A DNA stretch of 64,000 nt from Paracoccaceae bacterium (GTDB lineage Bacteria > Pseudomonadota > Alphaproteobacteria > Rhodobacterales > Rhodobacteraceae): NCBI GenBank assembly GCA_024236495.1, contig JACKKJ010000004.1, forward strand, positions 186,001 through 250,000. The letters are read 5' to 3'. Numbering within the stretch: position 1 is the first letter of the stretch; the number at the start of each line of letters is the position of its first letter. Under the pieces are notes generated by a model. The model did not search any database and was not told the origin of the DNA. It saw nothing but the letters and a program-made list of their open reading frames with translations. Below, piece by piece: positions 45,616 to 54,787 of this stretch. The translations under genes were made by a program, and so were the position numbers.

Positions 45616-46893
45616 TCAGCCCCGTTCCCGCCACCAGTCCTGGGCCTGCAGCTTCCAGTAGGTCAGTTGCGCCGCGACAAGCCCCGCCGCGCCCCCCGCC
45701 CAGTCCAGCCCGAAGGGCGCGAACATGGCGATGCGGTCGCTTTCGCCAAGGATCGCCTCGGCCACGACCTTGCCGGCAATGGCGGTGGTGTTCAGCCCGT
45801 GGCCGCCAAAGGCGGTGATGTGCCAGACGCCGGGGGCCATTTCGCCGACCTGTGGCATCAGGTGGCGCGCATAGCCCATGAGGCCGGACCAGGAAAGCTC
45901 GGTCCGCAGTTCCGCAAGCTGGGGATAGGCCGTCAGCATCTCGCGGCGCAATTCGCGCGCGATGCCCGCGGGATCGGCCGCCCGCGTGGTGATCCGCCCG
46001 CCCCACAAGAGCCGCCGGCCGCCCTCGACCAGCCGGTAGTAGTCGCCCGCCCGGCGGTCGTCGTACATGCAGGCGCGGGTGCGGATCGCGCTGGCGATCA
46101 GGTCCGGCGCTGCCTCCGTCGCCATCATGTAGGTCGCGATGGGCAGGACCGCGCGCCTCAACCGCGGCACCAGCGCGCCGGTGTAGCCCCCGGTCGCGAT
46201 GACGACGCGCGGCGCCTCGATCCGGCCTGCCGCAGTCTCCACCCGCTTGGTCGGGCCCGCAAGGGCGGCGCCGGTCGCGGGCGTGCCTTCGTAGATGCGC
46301 CCGCCCAGCCGCTCCACCTCGGCCGCGATGGCGCGGGCGGTGTTCAGCGGATGGATGTGAAAGGCGTTCGGATCATGGATCGCGTGAAAGTAGCGCGGGC
46401 TTGTCACATGTTCGGCCAGCGCCGCCCGGTCGAGATAGGCAAGCTCGTAGCCATAGACGTCGGCGAATTCCGCGACATGGGCCTTCATGTCGTCGGCGCG
46501 GTCGAAGCGGCGCAGGCTGAACAGCCCCGGCACCAGCCCGGCGCTGTCGATCGAAAGGTCGCGGATCGTGGCGCGCAGCCGTTCCACCCCCTCGATCGAG
46601 AGAAGGTGCAGCGCCCGCGCGGCCTCGGGCCCGACGCGGGCGCGGATCGCCTCGTCGCCGCCCGCGAAGGCCGGGCTGACCAGCCCGCCGTTGCGCCCCG
46701 AGGCGCCGAAGCCGACGCTCTCGGCCTCGAGAAGCGCGACTTTCGTCCCCGCGCGTGCCAGTTCCAGCGCCGTCGTCAGCCCGGCAAGCCCGCCGCCGAC
46801 GATGGCCACGTCGGCCTCTTCGCGGCCCGAAAGCGCGGCACGGGTCCGCCGGTCTTCCAGCGTGCGCACATAATAGGTGTCGGGATAGGCCAT
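45616..46893 (-). CDS. FAD-dependent amino-group oxidoreductase (DadA/PuuB-like)
   Basis: A 425-residue DAO-fold oxidase. The FAD motif VAIVGGGLAGLTTALELARAG is at residues 29-48, followed by the GASGRNGGLVSPAF signature of the PuuB/gamma-glutamylputrescine oxidase branch. The C-terminal FGGHGLNTTAIAGK binds the cofactor. It is expected to oxidise a secondary amine. Its stop is 3 bp from the preceding convergent gene and its start is close to xthA. Confidence 0.87.
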   Translation of the reverse strand: MAYPDTYYVRTLEDRRTRAALSGREEADVAIVGGGLAGLTTALELARAGTKVALLEAESVGFGASGRNGGLVSPAFAGGDEAIRARVGPEAARALHLLSIEGVERLRATIRDLSIDSAGLVPGLFSLRRFDRADDMKAHVAEFADVYGYELAYLDRAALAEHVTSPRYFHAIHDPNAFHIHPLNTARAIAAEVERLGGRIYEGTPATGAALAGPTKRVETAAGRIEAPRVVIATGGYTGALVPRLRRAVLPIATYMMATEAAPDLIASAIRTRACMYDDRRAGDYYRLVEGGRRLLWGGRITTRAADPAGIARELRREMLTAYPQLAELRTELSWSGLMGYARHLMPQVGEMAPGVWHITAFGGHGLNTTAIAGKVVAEAILGESDRIAMFAPFGLDWAGGAAGLVAAQLTYWKLQAQDWWRERG

Positions 46894-46896
46894 GGC

Positions 46897-47676
46897 TCAG
46901 GCGTCCAGCTCGATCCAGACCGGCACATGGTCCGAAGGCTTGTCGCCGTCGCGCACCGCCTTGTCGATCCCCGCGCCGCGCATCAGGTCGGCCGCCTGCG
47001 CGCTCAGGAGCATGTGGTCGATGCGGATGCCGTTGTTCTTCTGCCAGGCGCCGCCCTGGTAGTCCCAGAAGGTATAGATCCCCGGACGCGGATCGCGGAT
47101 GCGGATCGCCTCGGTCAGGCCAAGGTTCAGGATCGCGCGGAAGGCCGCGCGGGATTCGGGGCGAAACAGCGCATCCTCCACCCAGGCCTCGGGCCTGGCG
47201 GCGTCGATCGGGTCGGGAATGACGTTGTAGTCGCCGCCGAAGACCAGCGGCATCTCGCTGGTCAGCATCTGCGCCACCCGTGCCTTCATCCGCGCCATCC
47301 AGGCCAGCTTGTAGTCGAACTTCGGTCCCGGCGCGGGGTTGCCGTTCGGCAGGTAAAGACAGGCCAGGCGCACGGCGGTCCTGCCGATCACCGTCGCCTC
47401 GATCCAGCGCGCCTGTTCGTCCGTATCGTCGCCCGGCAGCCCGCGCGCCACATCCTCAAGGGGCAGCCGCGACAGGATCGCGACGCCGTTGAATCCCTTC
47501 TGGCCATGGGTTTCGACGCGATAGCCGCGATCCTCGAAGATCTCGCGCGGGAAGCCTTCGTCGACCGACTTGATTTCCTGCAAGAGCGCCACGTCGGGCG
47601 CCTCGGCGTCCAGCCAGGCGGTCAGCGCCTCGATCCGCGCCTTGACGCCGTTGATGTTGAACGTGGCGATCTTCAT
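46897..47676 (-). CDS. xthA: Exodeoxyribonuclease III
   Basis: A 259-residue AP endonuclease/3'-exonuclease of the ExoIII family acting in base-excision repair. Catalytic residues are visible: Asn9 (FNINGVKAR), Glu34 (LLQEIK), the GGDYNVIP Asp/Asn and the C-terminal SDHVPVWIEL. Length and order are typical. It is on the same strand as and 3 bp before the FAD oxidoreductase. Confidence 0.95.
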   Translation of the reverse strand: MKIATFNINGVKARIEALTAWLDAEAPDVALLQEIKSVDEGFPREIFEDRGYRVETHGQKGFNGVAILSRLPLEDVARGLPGDDTDEQARWIEATVIGRTAVRLACLYLPNGNPAPGPKFDYKLAWMARMKARVAQMLTSEMPLVFGGDYNVIPDPIDAARPEAWVEDALFRPESRAAFRAILNLGLTEAIRIRDPRPGIYTFWDYQGGAWQKNNGIRIDHMLLSAQAADLMRGAGIDKAVRDGDKPSDHVPVWIELDA

Positions 47677-47733
47677 GGGCAGCCTCCCTCGATGCCACCT
47701 TGTCGCCGGGATCGGCCCGAAGGGCAAGCGCCG

Positions 47734-47769
47734 CCCCTTCATTCTGGCCCCAATACTCCCGCCGGAGGC
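47734..47769 (+). repeat. Dispersed extragenic repeat, copy D
   Basis: CCCCTTCATTCTGGCCCCAA followed by TACTCCCGCCGGAGGCG in the xthA-erpA gap. Here the repeat is in the orientation opposite to its neighbours' transcription. Confidence 0.65.
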
Positions 47770-47850
47770 GACCCGAGCCGCGCCTGCCCCCGCAGGCGCG
47801 GCGAAAGATGCCTTGCGCGCCGCAACGGCGCGCGCCGCCGTCCTTCAGGC

Positions 47851-48183
47851 TCAGATCGAGAAGCTGGTCCCGCAGCCGCAAGAGGAGGTGGCGTTCGGGT
47901 TCTCGATCACGAAGCGCGCGCCGATCAGCTCGTCGGAAAAGTCGATGACCGCATTTGCGAGGAAGGGCAGGGACACCGTGTCCACCAGCACCTTCTGGCC
48001 CGCACCTTCGAGGACAAGGTCGTCGGGCGCGGGATCGTCCAGCGTGATCTCGTACTGGAACCCCGAACAGCCGCCGCCCGAGACAGCGACGCGCAGCGCC
48101 TTGGCCGCACCGGCGCCCTCGTTGATCTCGGCCAGGCGCGCGAAGGCGCGCGGGGTCACTTTGGGCGGCAGGTTCAGGTCCAT
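47851..48183 (-). CDS. erpA: Iron-sulfur cluster insertion protein (A-type carrier)
   Basis: A 110-residue A-type carrier with the three ligand cysteines: Cys39 (SGGGCSGFQY) and Cys102/Cys104 (SSCGCGTSF). It delivers iron-sulfur clusters to apoproteins. I choose ATG 48183; the ATG at 48201 would add six residues. It is divergent from dgt and downstream of nothing on its own strand that looks coupled. Confidence 0.9.
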   Translation of the reverse strand: MDLNLPPKVTPRAFARLAEINEGAGAAKALRVAVSGGGCSGFQYEITLDDPAPDDLVLEGAGQKVLVDTVSLPFLANAVIDFSDELIGARFVIENPNATSSCGCGTSFSI

Positions 48184-48253
48184 CGGGAAAATCCCTGTCA
48201 TTTCCTTGGTCCCACAATATATGAAGAGGCAACGGAACGACAAGAACGGTACG

Positions 48254-49441
48254 ATGACGCTTGCCCCCTATGCCTGCCAGCCCGACGACAGCCGCGGCAG
48301 GCTTCATCCCGAAAGCATGTCCACCTTCCGCTCGCCCTTCCAGCGCGATCGGGACCGGATCATCCATTCCTCGGCCTTCCGCCGGCTGAAGCACAAGACC
48401 CAGGTCTTCGTGGAGCACGAAGGCGACTATTACCGCACCCGTCTGACCCATACGATCGAGGTGGCGCAGGTCGCGCGCACCATCGCCGGCACGCTTGGCC
48501 TCAACGTCGAACTGGCCGAGGCGGTGGCACTGGCGCATGACCTTGGCCACCCGCCCTTCGGCCACACCGGAGAGGATGCGCTGCATGAGCTGATGGCGCC
48601 CTACGGCGGTTTCGATCACAACGCCCAGGCGCTCAGGATCGTGACCAGGCTCGAACGCCATTATGCGGGCTTCGACGGGCTGAACCTGACCTGGGAAACC
48701 CTTGAAGGCATCGCCAAGCACAACGGGCCGGTGACCGGACCCAGGGCTTCGGGGTCGCACGCCGTGCCCGAAGGCGGCCAGATGCCCTATGCGCTGGCCG
48801 AATGCAATGCGGCCTGGGATCTGGAGCTTTCGACCTTCGCCTCCGCCGAGGCGCAGGTGGCCGCCGTGGCCGACGATGTCGCCTACAACCATCACGACCT
48901 TCACGACGGGCTGCGCGCGGGGCTTTTCACCGAGGACGACCTGATGGAGCTTCCGGTGACCGCCCCCGCCTTCGAGGAGGTGGACCGCCTGCATCCCGGC
49001 CTCGATCCGACACGGCGGCGCCACGAGGCGCTGCGGCGCGTCTTCGGCGTGATGGTGGAAGACGTGATCGCGGTGGCCGAAAACCGGCTCGAGGCCAGCC
49101 GGCCGCAGTCGGTCCAGGACATCCGCGACATGGACGGGCCGATCATCCGCTTCTCGAAGCCGCTTTACCAGAACCTCAAGGCGATCAAGTCCTTCCTTTT
49201 TACCCGGATGTACCGCGCGCCTTCGGTCGTGGTCGAACGCCGGCGCGTGACCGCGATGATCCGCGATCTGTTCCCGCTGTTCCTCAAGGACCCGGCGCTC
49301 TTGCCCGCCGAATGGCGCGCCGATGTCGCCGCGGCGCGGGACGAGACGGAACTTGCGCGGGTCGTCCTCGACTATGTGGCCGGGATGACCGACCGGTTCG
49401 CGATCCAGGAACACGACCGGCTTTGCGGCGGCGGGGCCTGA
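48254..49441 (+). CDS. dgt: Deoxyguanosinetriphosphate triphosphohydrolase-like protein
   Basis: A 395-residue HD-domain dNTP triphosphohydrolase. Metal ligands are visible: His66 (RLTHTIEV), HD at 95-96 (AHDLGHPPFGHTGE) and the later Asp of ADDVAYNHHD. Such enzymes cut dNTPs to nucleosides and triphosphate and trim dNTP pools. The start ATG 48254 has a weak ribosome-binding site. It is followed by a dispersed repeat. Confidence 0.93.
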   Translation: MTLAPYACQPDDSRGRLHPESMSTFRSPFQRDRDRIIHSSAFRRLKHKTQVFVEHEGDYYRTRLTHTIEVAQVARTIAGTLGLNVELAEAVALAHDLGHPPFGHTGEDALHELMAPYGGFDHNAQALRIVTRLERHYAGFDGLNLTWETLEGIAKHNGPVTGPRASGSHAVPEGGQMPYALAECNAAWDLELSTFASAEAQVAAVADDVAYNHHDLHDGLRAGLFTEDDLMELPVTAPAFEEVDRLHPGLDPTRRRHEALRRVFGVMVEDVIAVAENRLEASRPQSVQDIRDMDGPIIRFSKPLYQNLKAIKSFLFTRMYRAPSVVVERRRVTAMIRDLFPLFLKDPALLPAEWRADVAAARDETELARVVLDYVAGMTDRFAIQEHDRLCGGGA

Positions 49442-49447
49442 TCGGGC

Positions 49448-49480
49448 CCCCTTCATTCTGGCGCAAATACTCCGGGGTCC
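49448..49480 (+). repeat. Dispersed extragenic repeat, copy E
   Basis: CCCCTTCATTCTGGCGCAAA followed by TACTCCGGGGTCCGGGG, 6 bp after the dgt stop. The hairpin half differs in sequence from copies B-D but keeps pairing potential. Confidence 0.6.
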
Positions 49481-49575
49481 GGGGCAGGGCCCCGGCCCCT
49501 ATCCACTTGCCCGCCGCGCGCCATTGACGCGCGGGCGCGGCTCTGGCATGCCCGGCCGGAACAAAGGGACCGATC

Positions 49576-51321
49576 ATGAACCTGTTTTCCGACATCCGCG
49601 CACTGGTCATCGAAAGCCTCGCCGCGATGCAGGCCGAGGGCGCATTGCCCGCCGGGCTGGACATGACCAACGTCGCCGTGGAGCCGCCGCGCGACGCGGC
49701 CCATGGCGACATGGCCACCAATGCCGCGATGGTCTTGGCCAAGCCCGCGGGCCAGAACCCCCGCGCCATCGCCGAGGCGCTGGCCGCGAAGCTTGGTGCA
49801 GACCCCCGCATCGTCACCGCCGAGGTCGCCGGGCCCGGATTTCTCAACCTGCGCCTGACCCGGGACGCCTGGCGCGGTGTCGTCGCCGCGGCCCTGGCGC
49901 GCGGGCGCGATTTCGGCCGGTCCGACCTGGGGCAGGGCGTCCGGGTCAATGTCGAATTCGTGTCGGCCAATCCCACGGGGCCGATGCATGTCGGCCATAC
50001 CCGCGGCGCGGTCTTCGGCGACGCGCTGGCGGCACTTCTGGATTTCGCGGGCCACGAGGTCACGCGGGAATACTACATCAACGACGCGGGCGCGCAGGTC
50101 GATGTGCTGGCGCGGTCGGCCTACGAACGCTACCGCGAGGCCAACGGCCTTGATCCCGAGATCCGCGAGGGGCTTTACCCCGGCGACTACCTGATTCCGG
50201 TGGGCGAGGCGCTGAAGGCGAAATACGGAACCAGCCTGATCGACCAGCCCGAAAGCGCCTGGCTGGCCGATGTGCGCGAGTTTGCCACCGCCGAGATGCT
50301 TCAGATGATCCGCGACGACCTCGCGCTTCTGGGCGTGAAGATGGATGTCTTCACCTCCGAACGCGAAATCACCGCCTCTGGCCGGGTGGAAGAGGCGATC
50401 GAGACCCTGCGCGGCATGGGGCTGATCTACGAAGGCACGCTGGAGCCGCCGAAGGGCAAGTTGCCCGAGGATTGGGAAGAACGCGAACAGACGCTCTTCC
50501 GTTCGACCGCGCATGGCGACGACGTGGACCGGCCGGTGAAGAAATCGGACGGCGCCTGGACCTATTTCGCCCCCGACATCGCCTACCACTGGGACAAGGT
50601 GAAACGCGGCTACGACCAGCTGATCGACATTCTTGGCGCCGACCACGGCGGCTATGTCAAGCGGCTGAAGGCGGTGGTCTCCGCCCTCTCGAACGGGCGC
50701 GTTCCGCTGGAGGTCAAGCTGATCCAGCTGGTGAAGCTTTACAAGAACGGCGAGCCCTTCAAGATGTCCAAGCGCGCCGGCACCTTCGTGACGCTGCGCG
50801 ACGTGGTCGAACAGGCGGGCCCGGATGTCACCCGCTTCGTGATGCTGACGCGCAAGAACGACGCGGCGCTGGATTTCGACTTCGACAAGGTCCTGGAACA
50901 GTCCAAGGACAACCCGGTCTTCTATGTGCAATACGCCCATGCGCGCGTCTGTTCGGTGATCCGCAAGGCCGCCGAGGCGGGCATACCCGCCGATGACGCC
51001 GCGCTGGCCGGGGCCGATCTGGCGCATCTGTCGCACGAGGCGGAGCTTGCGCTGGCGCGCAAGATCGCCGAATGGCCGCGCCTGATCGAGATCGCCGCGC
51101 GCGGGCAGGAGCCGCACCGCATCGCCTTTTACCTCTACGAACTGGCATCGGAACTGCACGGGTTGTGGAACCGCGGCAACGAAGAAACCGAACTTCGCTT
51201 CGTCCAGGAAGGCAATGTGCCGGTTTCTCAGGCGAAAATCGCGCTTGCACGGGCCACGGCCGTTGTCATTTCCGCTGGTCTTGGTATCCTTGGCGTGACC
51301 CCCGCGGAAGAAATGCGCTGA
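49576..51321 (+). CDS. argS: Arginyl-tRNA synthetase
   Basis: A 581-residue class I synthetase. The N-terminal Arg-tRNA additional domain is followed by the HIGH-like motif PMHVGHTRGAVFGD, the KMSK motif FKMSKRAGTFV and the C-terminal DALR anticodon domain (QYAHARVCSVIRK). It charges tRNA-Arg. It begins a plus-strand run argS, SPOR protein, nagZ, scpA, scpB. Confidence 0.97.
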   Translation: MNLFSDIRALVIESLAAMQAEGALPAGLDMTNVAVEPPRDAAHGDMATNAAMVLAKPAGQNPRAIAEALAAKLGADPRIVTAEVAGPGFLNLRLTRDAWRGVVAAALARGRDFGRSDLGQGVRVNVEFVSANPTGPMHVGHTRGAVFGDALAALLDFAGHEVTREYYINDAGAQVDVLARSAYERYREANGLDPEIREGLYPGDYLIPVGEALKAKYGTSLIDQPESAWLADVREFATAEMLQMIRDDLALLGVKMDVFTSEREITASGRVEEAIETLRGMGLIYEGTLEPPKGKLPEDWEEREQTLFRSTAHGDDVDRPVKKSDGAWTYFAPDIAYHWDKVKRGYDQLIDILGADHGGYVKRLKAVVSALSNGRVPLEVKLIQLVKLYKNGEPFKMSKRAGTFVTLRDVVEQAGPDVTRFVMLTRKNDAALDFDFDKVLEQSKDNPVFYVQYAHARVCSVIRKAAEAGIPADDAALAGADLAHLSHEAELALARKIAEWPRLIEIAARGQEPHRIAFYLYELASELHGLWNRGNEETELRFVQEGNVPVSQAKIALARATAVVISAGLGILGVTPAEEMR

Positions 51322-51387
51322 CAACAGGCGCCACGCCCGGGTCTCGACAGGCAAGCGGGCGGTTCGCCGCCCGGAGCGAGGCGGAGC

Positions 51388-52320
51388 ATGGCGGATATCG
51401 ACTTCGACGACTTCCCGGCCGAGGCGGGTCATTCCGCGCCACGGTCCGAGCGGGTTCAGACATTTCTTGGCGCGGCGGGGGCGCTGACCTCGGTTGCGCT
51501 GGTGCTGGGGCTGGTCGTCTGGGGCTACAAGCTGGCGGTGCGCGACGTGACCGGCATTCCGGTGATCCGCGCGCTTGAGGGGCCCGCCCGCATCGCGCCG
51601 GAAAACCCCGGCGGCGAACTGGCCGAACACACCGGGCTTGCGGTCAACGCGATCGCCGCCGACGGCGTCGCGGCGCCGCCGGCCGAAACGCTGACGCTGG
51701 CGCCGGGCGCGGGCGAACTTGCGCCCGAGGATGTCGCGGGCGGCGATCTTGCGGGCCTGCCCCCGGCCGCCACGGACAGCCTGCCGGCACCGGCTGCGCC
51801 CGGTGGCGATGTCGTCGCGGCCCTGCCGATGGCCGAGCCCGTCCTTGCCGATCCGTTGCCGGACGGGGCGCCCGAACCGCTCCTGGAGGCGGCCGAGGAC
51901 GCGATGCCCGCCGACCGGCTTTCCGTCCTGCGGCCGGTGCCCCGGCCGGCGCGGCCAACCGCCGATGCGGGCGCCGAGGGCTTCGACGCCGAGGCGGCCG
52001 CCATTGCCGCCGCGGTTGCCGAGGCCATGGCCCCCGTCGCGGTCGAAGCCAACCCCGCCTCCCTTCCCGCGGGCACAAGCCTTGCCCAGCTTGGGTCCTT
52101 CGATACCGAAGTGGAGGCGCGGCTTGAGTGGGACCGCATCGTCGCCCGCTACGGCGCGCTGATGGACGGGCGCCAGCGCGTGATCGAGCCCGCCGAATCC
52201 GGTGGAAACAGTTTTGTCCGGCTCAGGGCGGCGGGCTTCGACAGCATCGAGGACGCGCGCCGGTTCTGTTCGGTCCTCTTGTCCGAAAACACGCAATGCG
52301 TTCCGACCCAGACGAAGTAG
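51388..52320 (+). CDS. SPOR-domain membrane protein
   Basis: A 310-residue protein with a short cytoplasmic N-terminus and one membrane helix (about residues 27-48). A Pro/Ala-rich periplasmic linker of about 180 residues leads to a C-terminal SPOR domain (LAQLGSFDTEVEARLEWDRI, then FVRLRAAGFDSIEDARRFC). SPOR domains bind denuded peptidoglycan at division sites. A small UUCG-loop hairpin (51357-51372) precedes its ribosome-binding site. Its last 25 bases overlap nagZ. Confidence 0.87.
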   Translation: MADIDFDDFPAEAGHSAPRSERVQTFLGAAGALTSVALVLGLVVWGYKLAVRDVTGIPVIRALEGPARIAPENPGGELAEHTGLAVNAIAADGVAAPPAETLTLAPGAGELAPEDVAGGDLAGLPPAATDSLPAPAAPGGDVVAALPMAEPVLADPLPDGAPEPLLEAAEDAMPADRLSVLRPVPRPARPTADAGAEGFDAEAAAIAAAVAEAMAPVAVEANPASLPAGTSLAQLGSFDTEVEARLEWDRIVARYGALMDGRQRVIEPAESGGNSFVRLRAAGFDSIEDARRFCSVLLSENTQCVPTQTK

Positions 52321-53327
52321 CAGGCGGCGCGCGGCCCTCTGCGACGATCCTGGGCTGCGCCGGACCGGTGCTTTCCCAGGACGAGGCCGCATTCTTCCGC
52401 GCTGCGAACCCCCTGGGGTTCATCGTCTTTGCGCGCAACGTCGCGGACCCCGAACAACTGCGCCGGCTGACCGGCGAACTGCGCGAGGCGGTCGGCCGCG
52501 ACGCGCCTGTGCTGGTCGATCAGGAAGGCGGGCGGGTGCAGCGGCTCCGCGCGCCCTACTGGCGCGAATGGCTGCCGCCGCTCGATCAGGTCGAAGCCAG
52601 CGCGCCGGGGGCGATGGAACGCGGCCTTTGGTTGCGCTACCGGCTGATCGCCGACGAGCTGCGCCGGGTGGGGATCGACGCCGATTGCGCGCCCTCGGCC
52701 GATATCGCCTGTGCCGACACCCATCCCTTCCTGCGCAACCGCTGCTTTGGCAGCGATGCCGCGACGGTGACACGCGCGGCACGGGCCGCGGCCGACGGGC
52801 TTCTGGCGGGCGGGGTCATCCCGATCCTCAAGCATATGCCCGGCCATGGACGCGCCGTCGCGGACAGCCACCTTGAGCTTCCGACCGTCACCGCGCCCGA
52901 GGCGGACCTGATGCGCACCGACTTCGCCCCCTTTGCCGCGCTCAACGACCTGCCGGTCGGGATGACGGCGCATATCCGATTTGCCGCGATCGACCCCGAC
53001 CGCCCGGCGACGGCATCGCCCGCGATGATCGACCTGATCCGCCGCCGCATCGGGTTCCAGGGGCTTCTGCTGACCGACGACATCTCGATGCAGGCGTTGT
53101 CGGGAACGGTCCCCGAACGCGCCCGTCGCGCGATCGCGGCGGGCTGCGACATCGTCTTGCACTGCAACGGCACCCTCGACGAGATGGCGGCAACCGTCGC
53201 GGCCACGGGCCCGATGTCGGACGCGGCCCTTCGCCGCGCCGCCACCGCGCTTGCGCTGCGGGAAGCGGCCGAGCCCATTGACACCGCCCTTCTTGAGGCC
53301 GAACTTGAAGCGCTTCTGAAGGGATAG
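52296..53327 (+). CDS. nagZ: Beta-N-acetylhexosaminidase (peptidoglycan recycling)
   Basis: A 343-residue family-3 glycoside hydrolase releasing N-acetylglucosamine from muropeptides in the cytoplasm. The NagZ motif KHMPGHGRAVADSH and the catalytic Asp in LLTDDISMQAL are present, as is FARNV and DQEGGRVQRL at the amino end. ATG 52296 starts 25 bp inside the SPOR gene in another frame. Coupling to a SPOR protein fits cell-wall turnover. Confidence 0.93.
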   Translation: MRSDPDEVAGGARPSATILGCAGPVLSQDEAAFFRAANPLGFIVFARNVADPEQLRRLTGELREAVGRDAPVLVDQEGGRVQRLRAPYWREWLPPLDQVEASAPGAMERGLWLRYRLIADELRRVGIDADCAPSADIACADTHPFLRNRCFGSDAATVTRAARAAADGLLAGGVIPILKHMPGHGRAVADSHLELPTVTAPEADLMRTDFAPFAALNDLPVGMTAHIRFAAIDPDRPATASPAMIDLIRRRIGFQGLLLTDDISMQALSGTVPERARRAIAAGCDIVLHCNGTLDEMAATVAATGPMSDAALRRAATALALREAAEPIDTALLEAELEALLKG

Positions 53328-53330
53328 CGC

Positions 53331-54119
53331 ATGGCCGATCCGAGCCTTTTCGTGGAAGACGCCCAGTCCGTCAGCGACCGGCTTCAGGCCGAGGCGCTGA
53401 TCGTCGACGTGGACGGGTTCGAGGGGCCGCTTGACCTTTTGCTGACGCTGTCGCGCACCCAGAAGGTCGACCTGCGGCGGATATCCGTCCTGCAACTGGC
53501 CGAACAGTATCTTGTCTTCGTCGACAGGGCCAAGAAGCTGCGGATCGAACTGGCCGCCGACTACCTGGTGATGGCCGCCTGGCTTGCCTTTCTGAAGTCG
53601 CGCCTTCTGTTGCCGCCCGACCCGACCGAGGACGGGCCCTCGGGCGAAGAACTGGCCGCGCATCTGGCCTTTCAGCTGGAACGCCTTCAGGCGATGCGCG
53701 AAAGCGCCGCGCGTCTGATGGCGCGCGACCAGAAGGGGCGCGACTTCTTCGTGCGCGGCATTCCGGAAGATGTCCGCCGCAGCCGCAAGATCCAGTATTC
53801 CGCGACGCTTCTGGACCTGATGCAGGCCTATGCACGCATCCGCACCCGCGACGAGTTTCGCCCCTATGCCTTCGACCGGCACCATGTCTTCACGATGGAA
53901 CAGGCGCTGGAACGGATGCGGGGGCTGATCGGCTATGCGGGCGATTGGACCGACCTGCAAAGCTATCTGCCCGACGGCTGGGGCGCCGACCCGGCGCGCC
54001 GGCGGTCGGCCACCGCCTCCACCTTCGCGGCCTCTCTCGAACTCGCCAAGCAGGGCCAGATCGAGATCAGGCAATCGGAAACCTTCGCCCCCATCGCGAT
54101 CAGACGGAAGACCCCGTGA
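53331..54119 (+). CDS. scpA: Segregation and condensation protein A
   Basis: A 262-residue kleisin of the Smc-ScpAB condensin complex, needed for chromosome segregation. The N-terminal FEGPLDLLLTLSRTQKVDLRRISVLQLAEQYL and central ADYLVMAAWLAFLKSRLLLP are the ScpA signature. The start is 3 bp after the nagZ stop, and the scpB start overlaps its stop. Confidence 0.95.
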   Translation: MADPSLFVEDAQSVSDRLQAEALIVDVDGFEGPLDLLLTLSRTQKVDLRRISVLQLAEQYLVFVDRAKKLRIELAADYLVMAAWLAFLKSRLLLPPDPTEDGPSGEELAAHLAFQLERLQAMRESAARLMARDQKGRDFFVRGIPEDVRRSRKIQYSATLLDLMQAYARIRTRDEFRPYAFDRHHVFTMEQALERMRGLIGYAGDWTDLQSYLPDGWGADPARRRSATASTFAASLELAKQGQIEIRQSETFAPIAIRRKTP

Positions 54120-54772
54120 CCGACGCAGCCGATACCGAACCGCGCGACGCGGAGAAGAGCCTGTTCGAAGCGCCGCCGATGGCCGAACAGGAACGCATGG
54201 TCGAGGCGATCCTGTTCGCCTCGGCCGATCCGGTATCGGTCGCCGAAATGGCGGCGCGGATGCCCCACGGCTGCGACCCGGCAGAGGCGCTTGTCTACCT
54301 GCGACGGCGCTACGAGGGGCGCGGCGTGCGGGTGGTCAAGGTGGGCGACGCCTGGGCGATCCGTACCGCGCCCGACCTCGGATTCCTGATGCAGAAGGAG
54401 ATCGTCGAGACGCGCAAGCTGTCGCGCGCCGCGATCGAGACGCTGGCCATCGTCGCCTATCACCAGCCCGTCACCCGCGCCGAGATCGAGGAGATTCGCG
54501 GCGTCGCGGTCAGCCGGGGAACGATCGACCAGCTTCTCGAACTGGACTGGATCCGCTTTGGCCGCCGCCGCATGACCCCGGGCCGACCCGTCACCTTTGT
54601 CGTGACGCAGGATTTCCTGGATCATTTCGGGCTGGAAAGCGCGCGCGATCTGCCGGGGCTGAAGGAGCTGCGCGCCGCCGGGCTTCTGGACAGCCGGCCG
54701 CTGCCTGGAAGCGGCACCCCGGACGACGACAGCGAGGACCAGAGCGGGCAGAGCGAGCTGTTCGAGGACTAG
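54116..54772 (+). CDS. scpB: Segregation and condensation protein B
   Basis: A 218-residue winged-helix dimer that bridges ScpA in the condensin complex. Conserved: MVEAILFASADPVSVAEMA, LSRAAIETLAIVAYHQPVTRAEIEEIRGV and FGRRRMTPGRPVTFVVTQDFLDHFGL. GTG 54116 overlaps the scpA stop (GTGA), so the two are coupled. Confidence 0.95.
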   Translation: MTDAADTEPRDAEKSLFEAPPMAEQERMVEAILFASADPVSVAEMAARMPHGCDPAEALVYLRRRYEGRGVRVVKVGDAWAIRTAPDLGFLMQKEIVETRKLSRAAIETLAIVAYHQPVTRAEIEEIRGVAVSRGTIDQLLELDWIRFGRRRMTPGRPVTFVVTQDFLDHFGLESARDLPGLKELRAAGLLDSRPLPGSGTPDDDSEDQSGQSELFED

Positions 54773-54787
54773 GGCAGGGCGCGCGCC

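Noticed and set aside
51357..51372. Terminator after argS
   Set aside because: A 6-bp UUCG-loop hairpin with no T-tract, close to the ribosome-binding site of the next gene.
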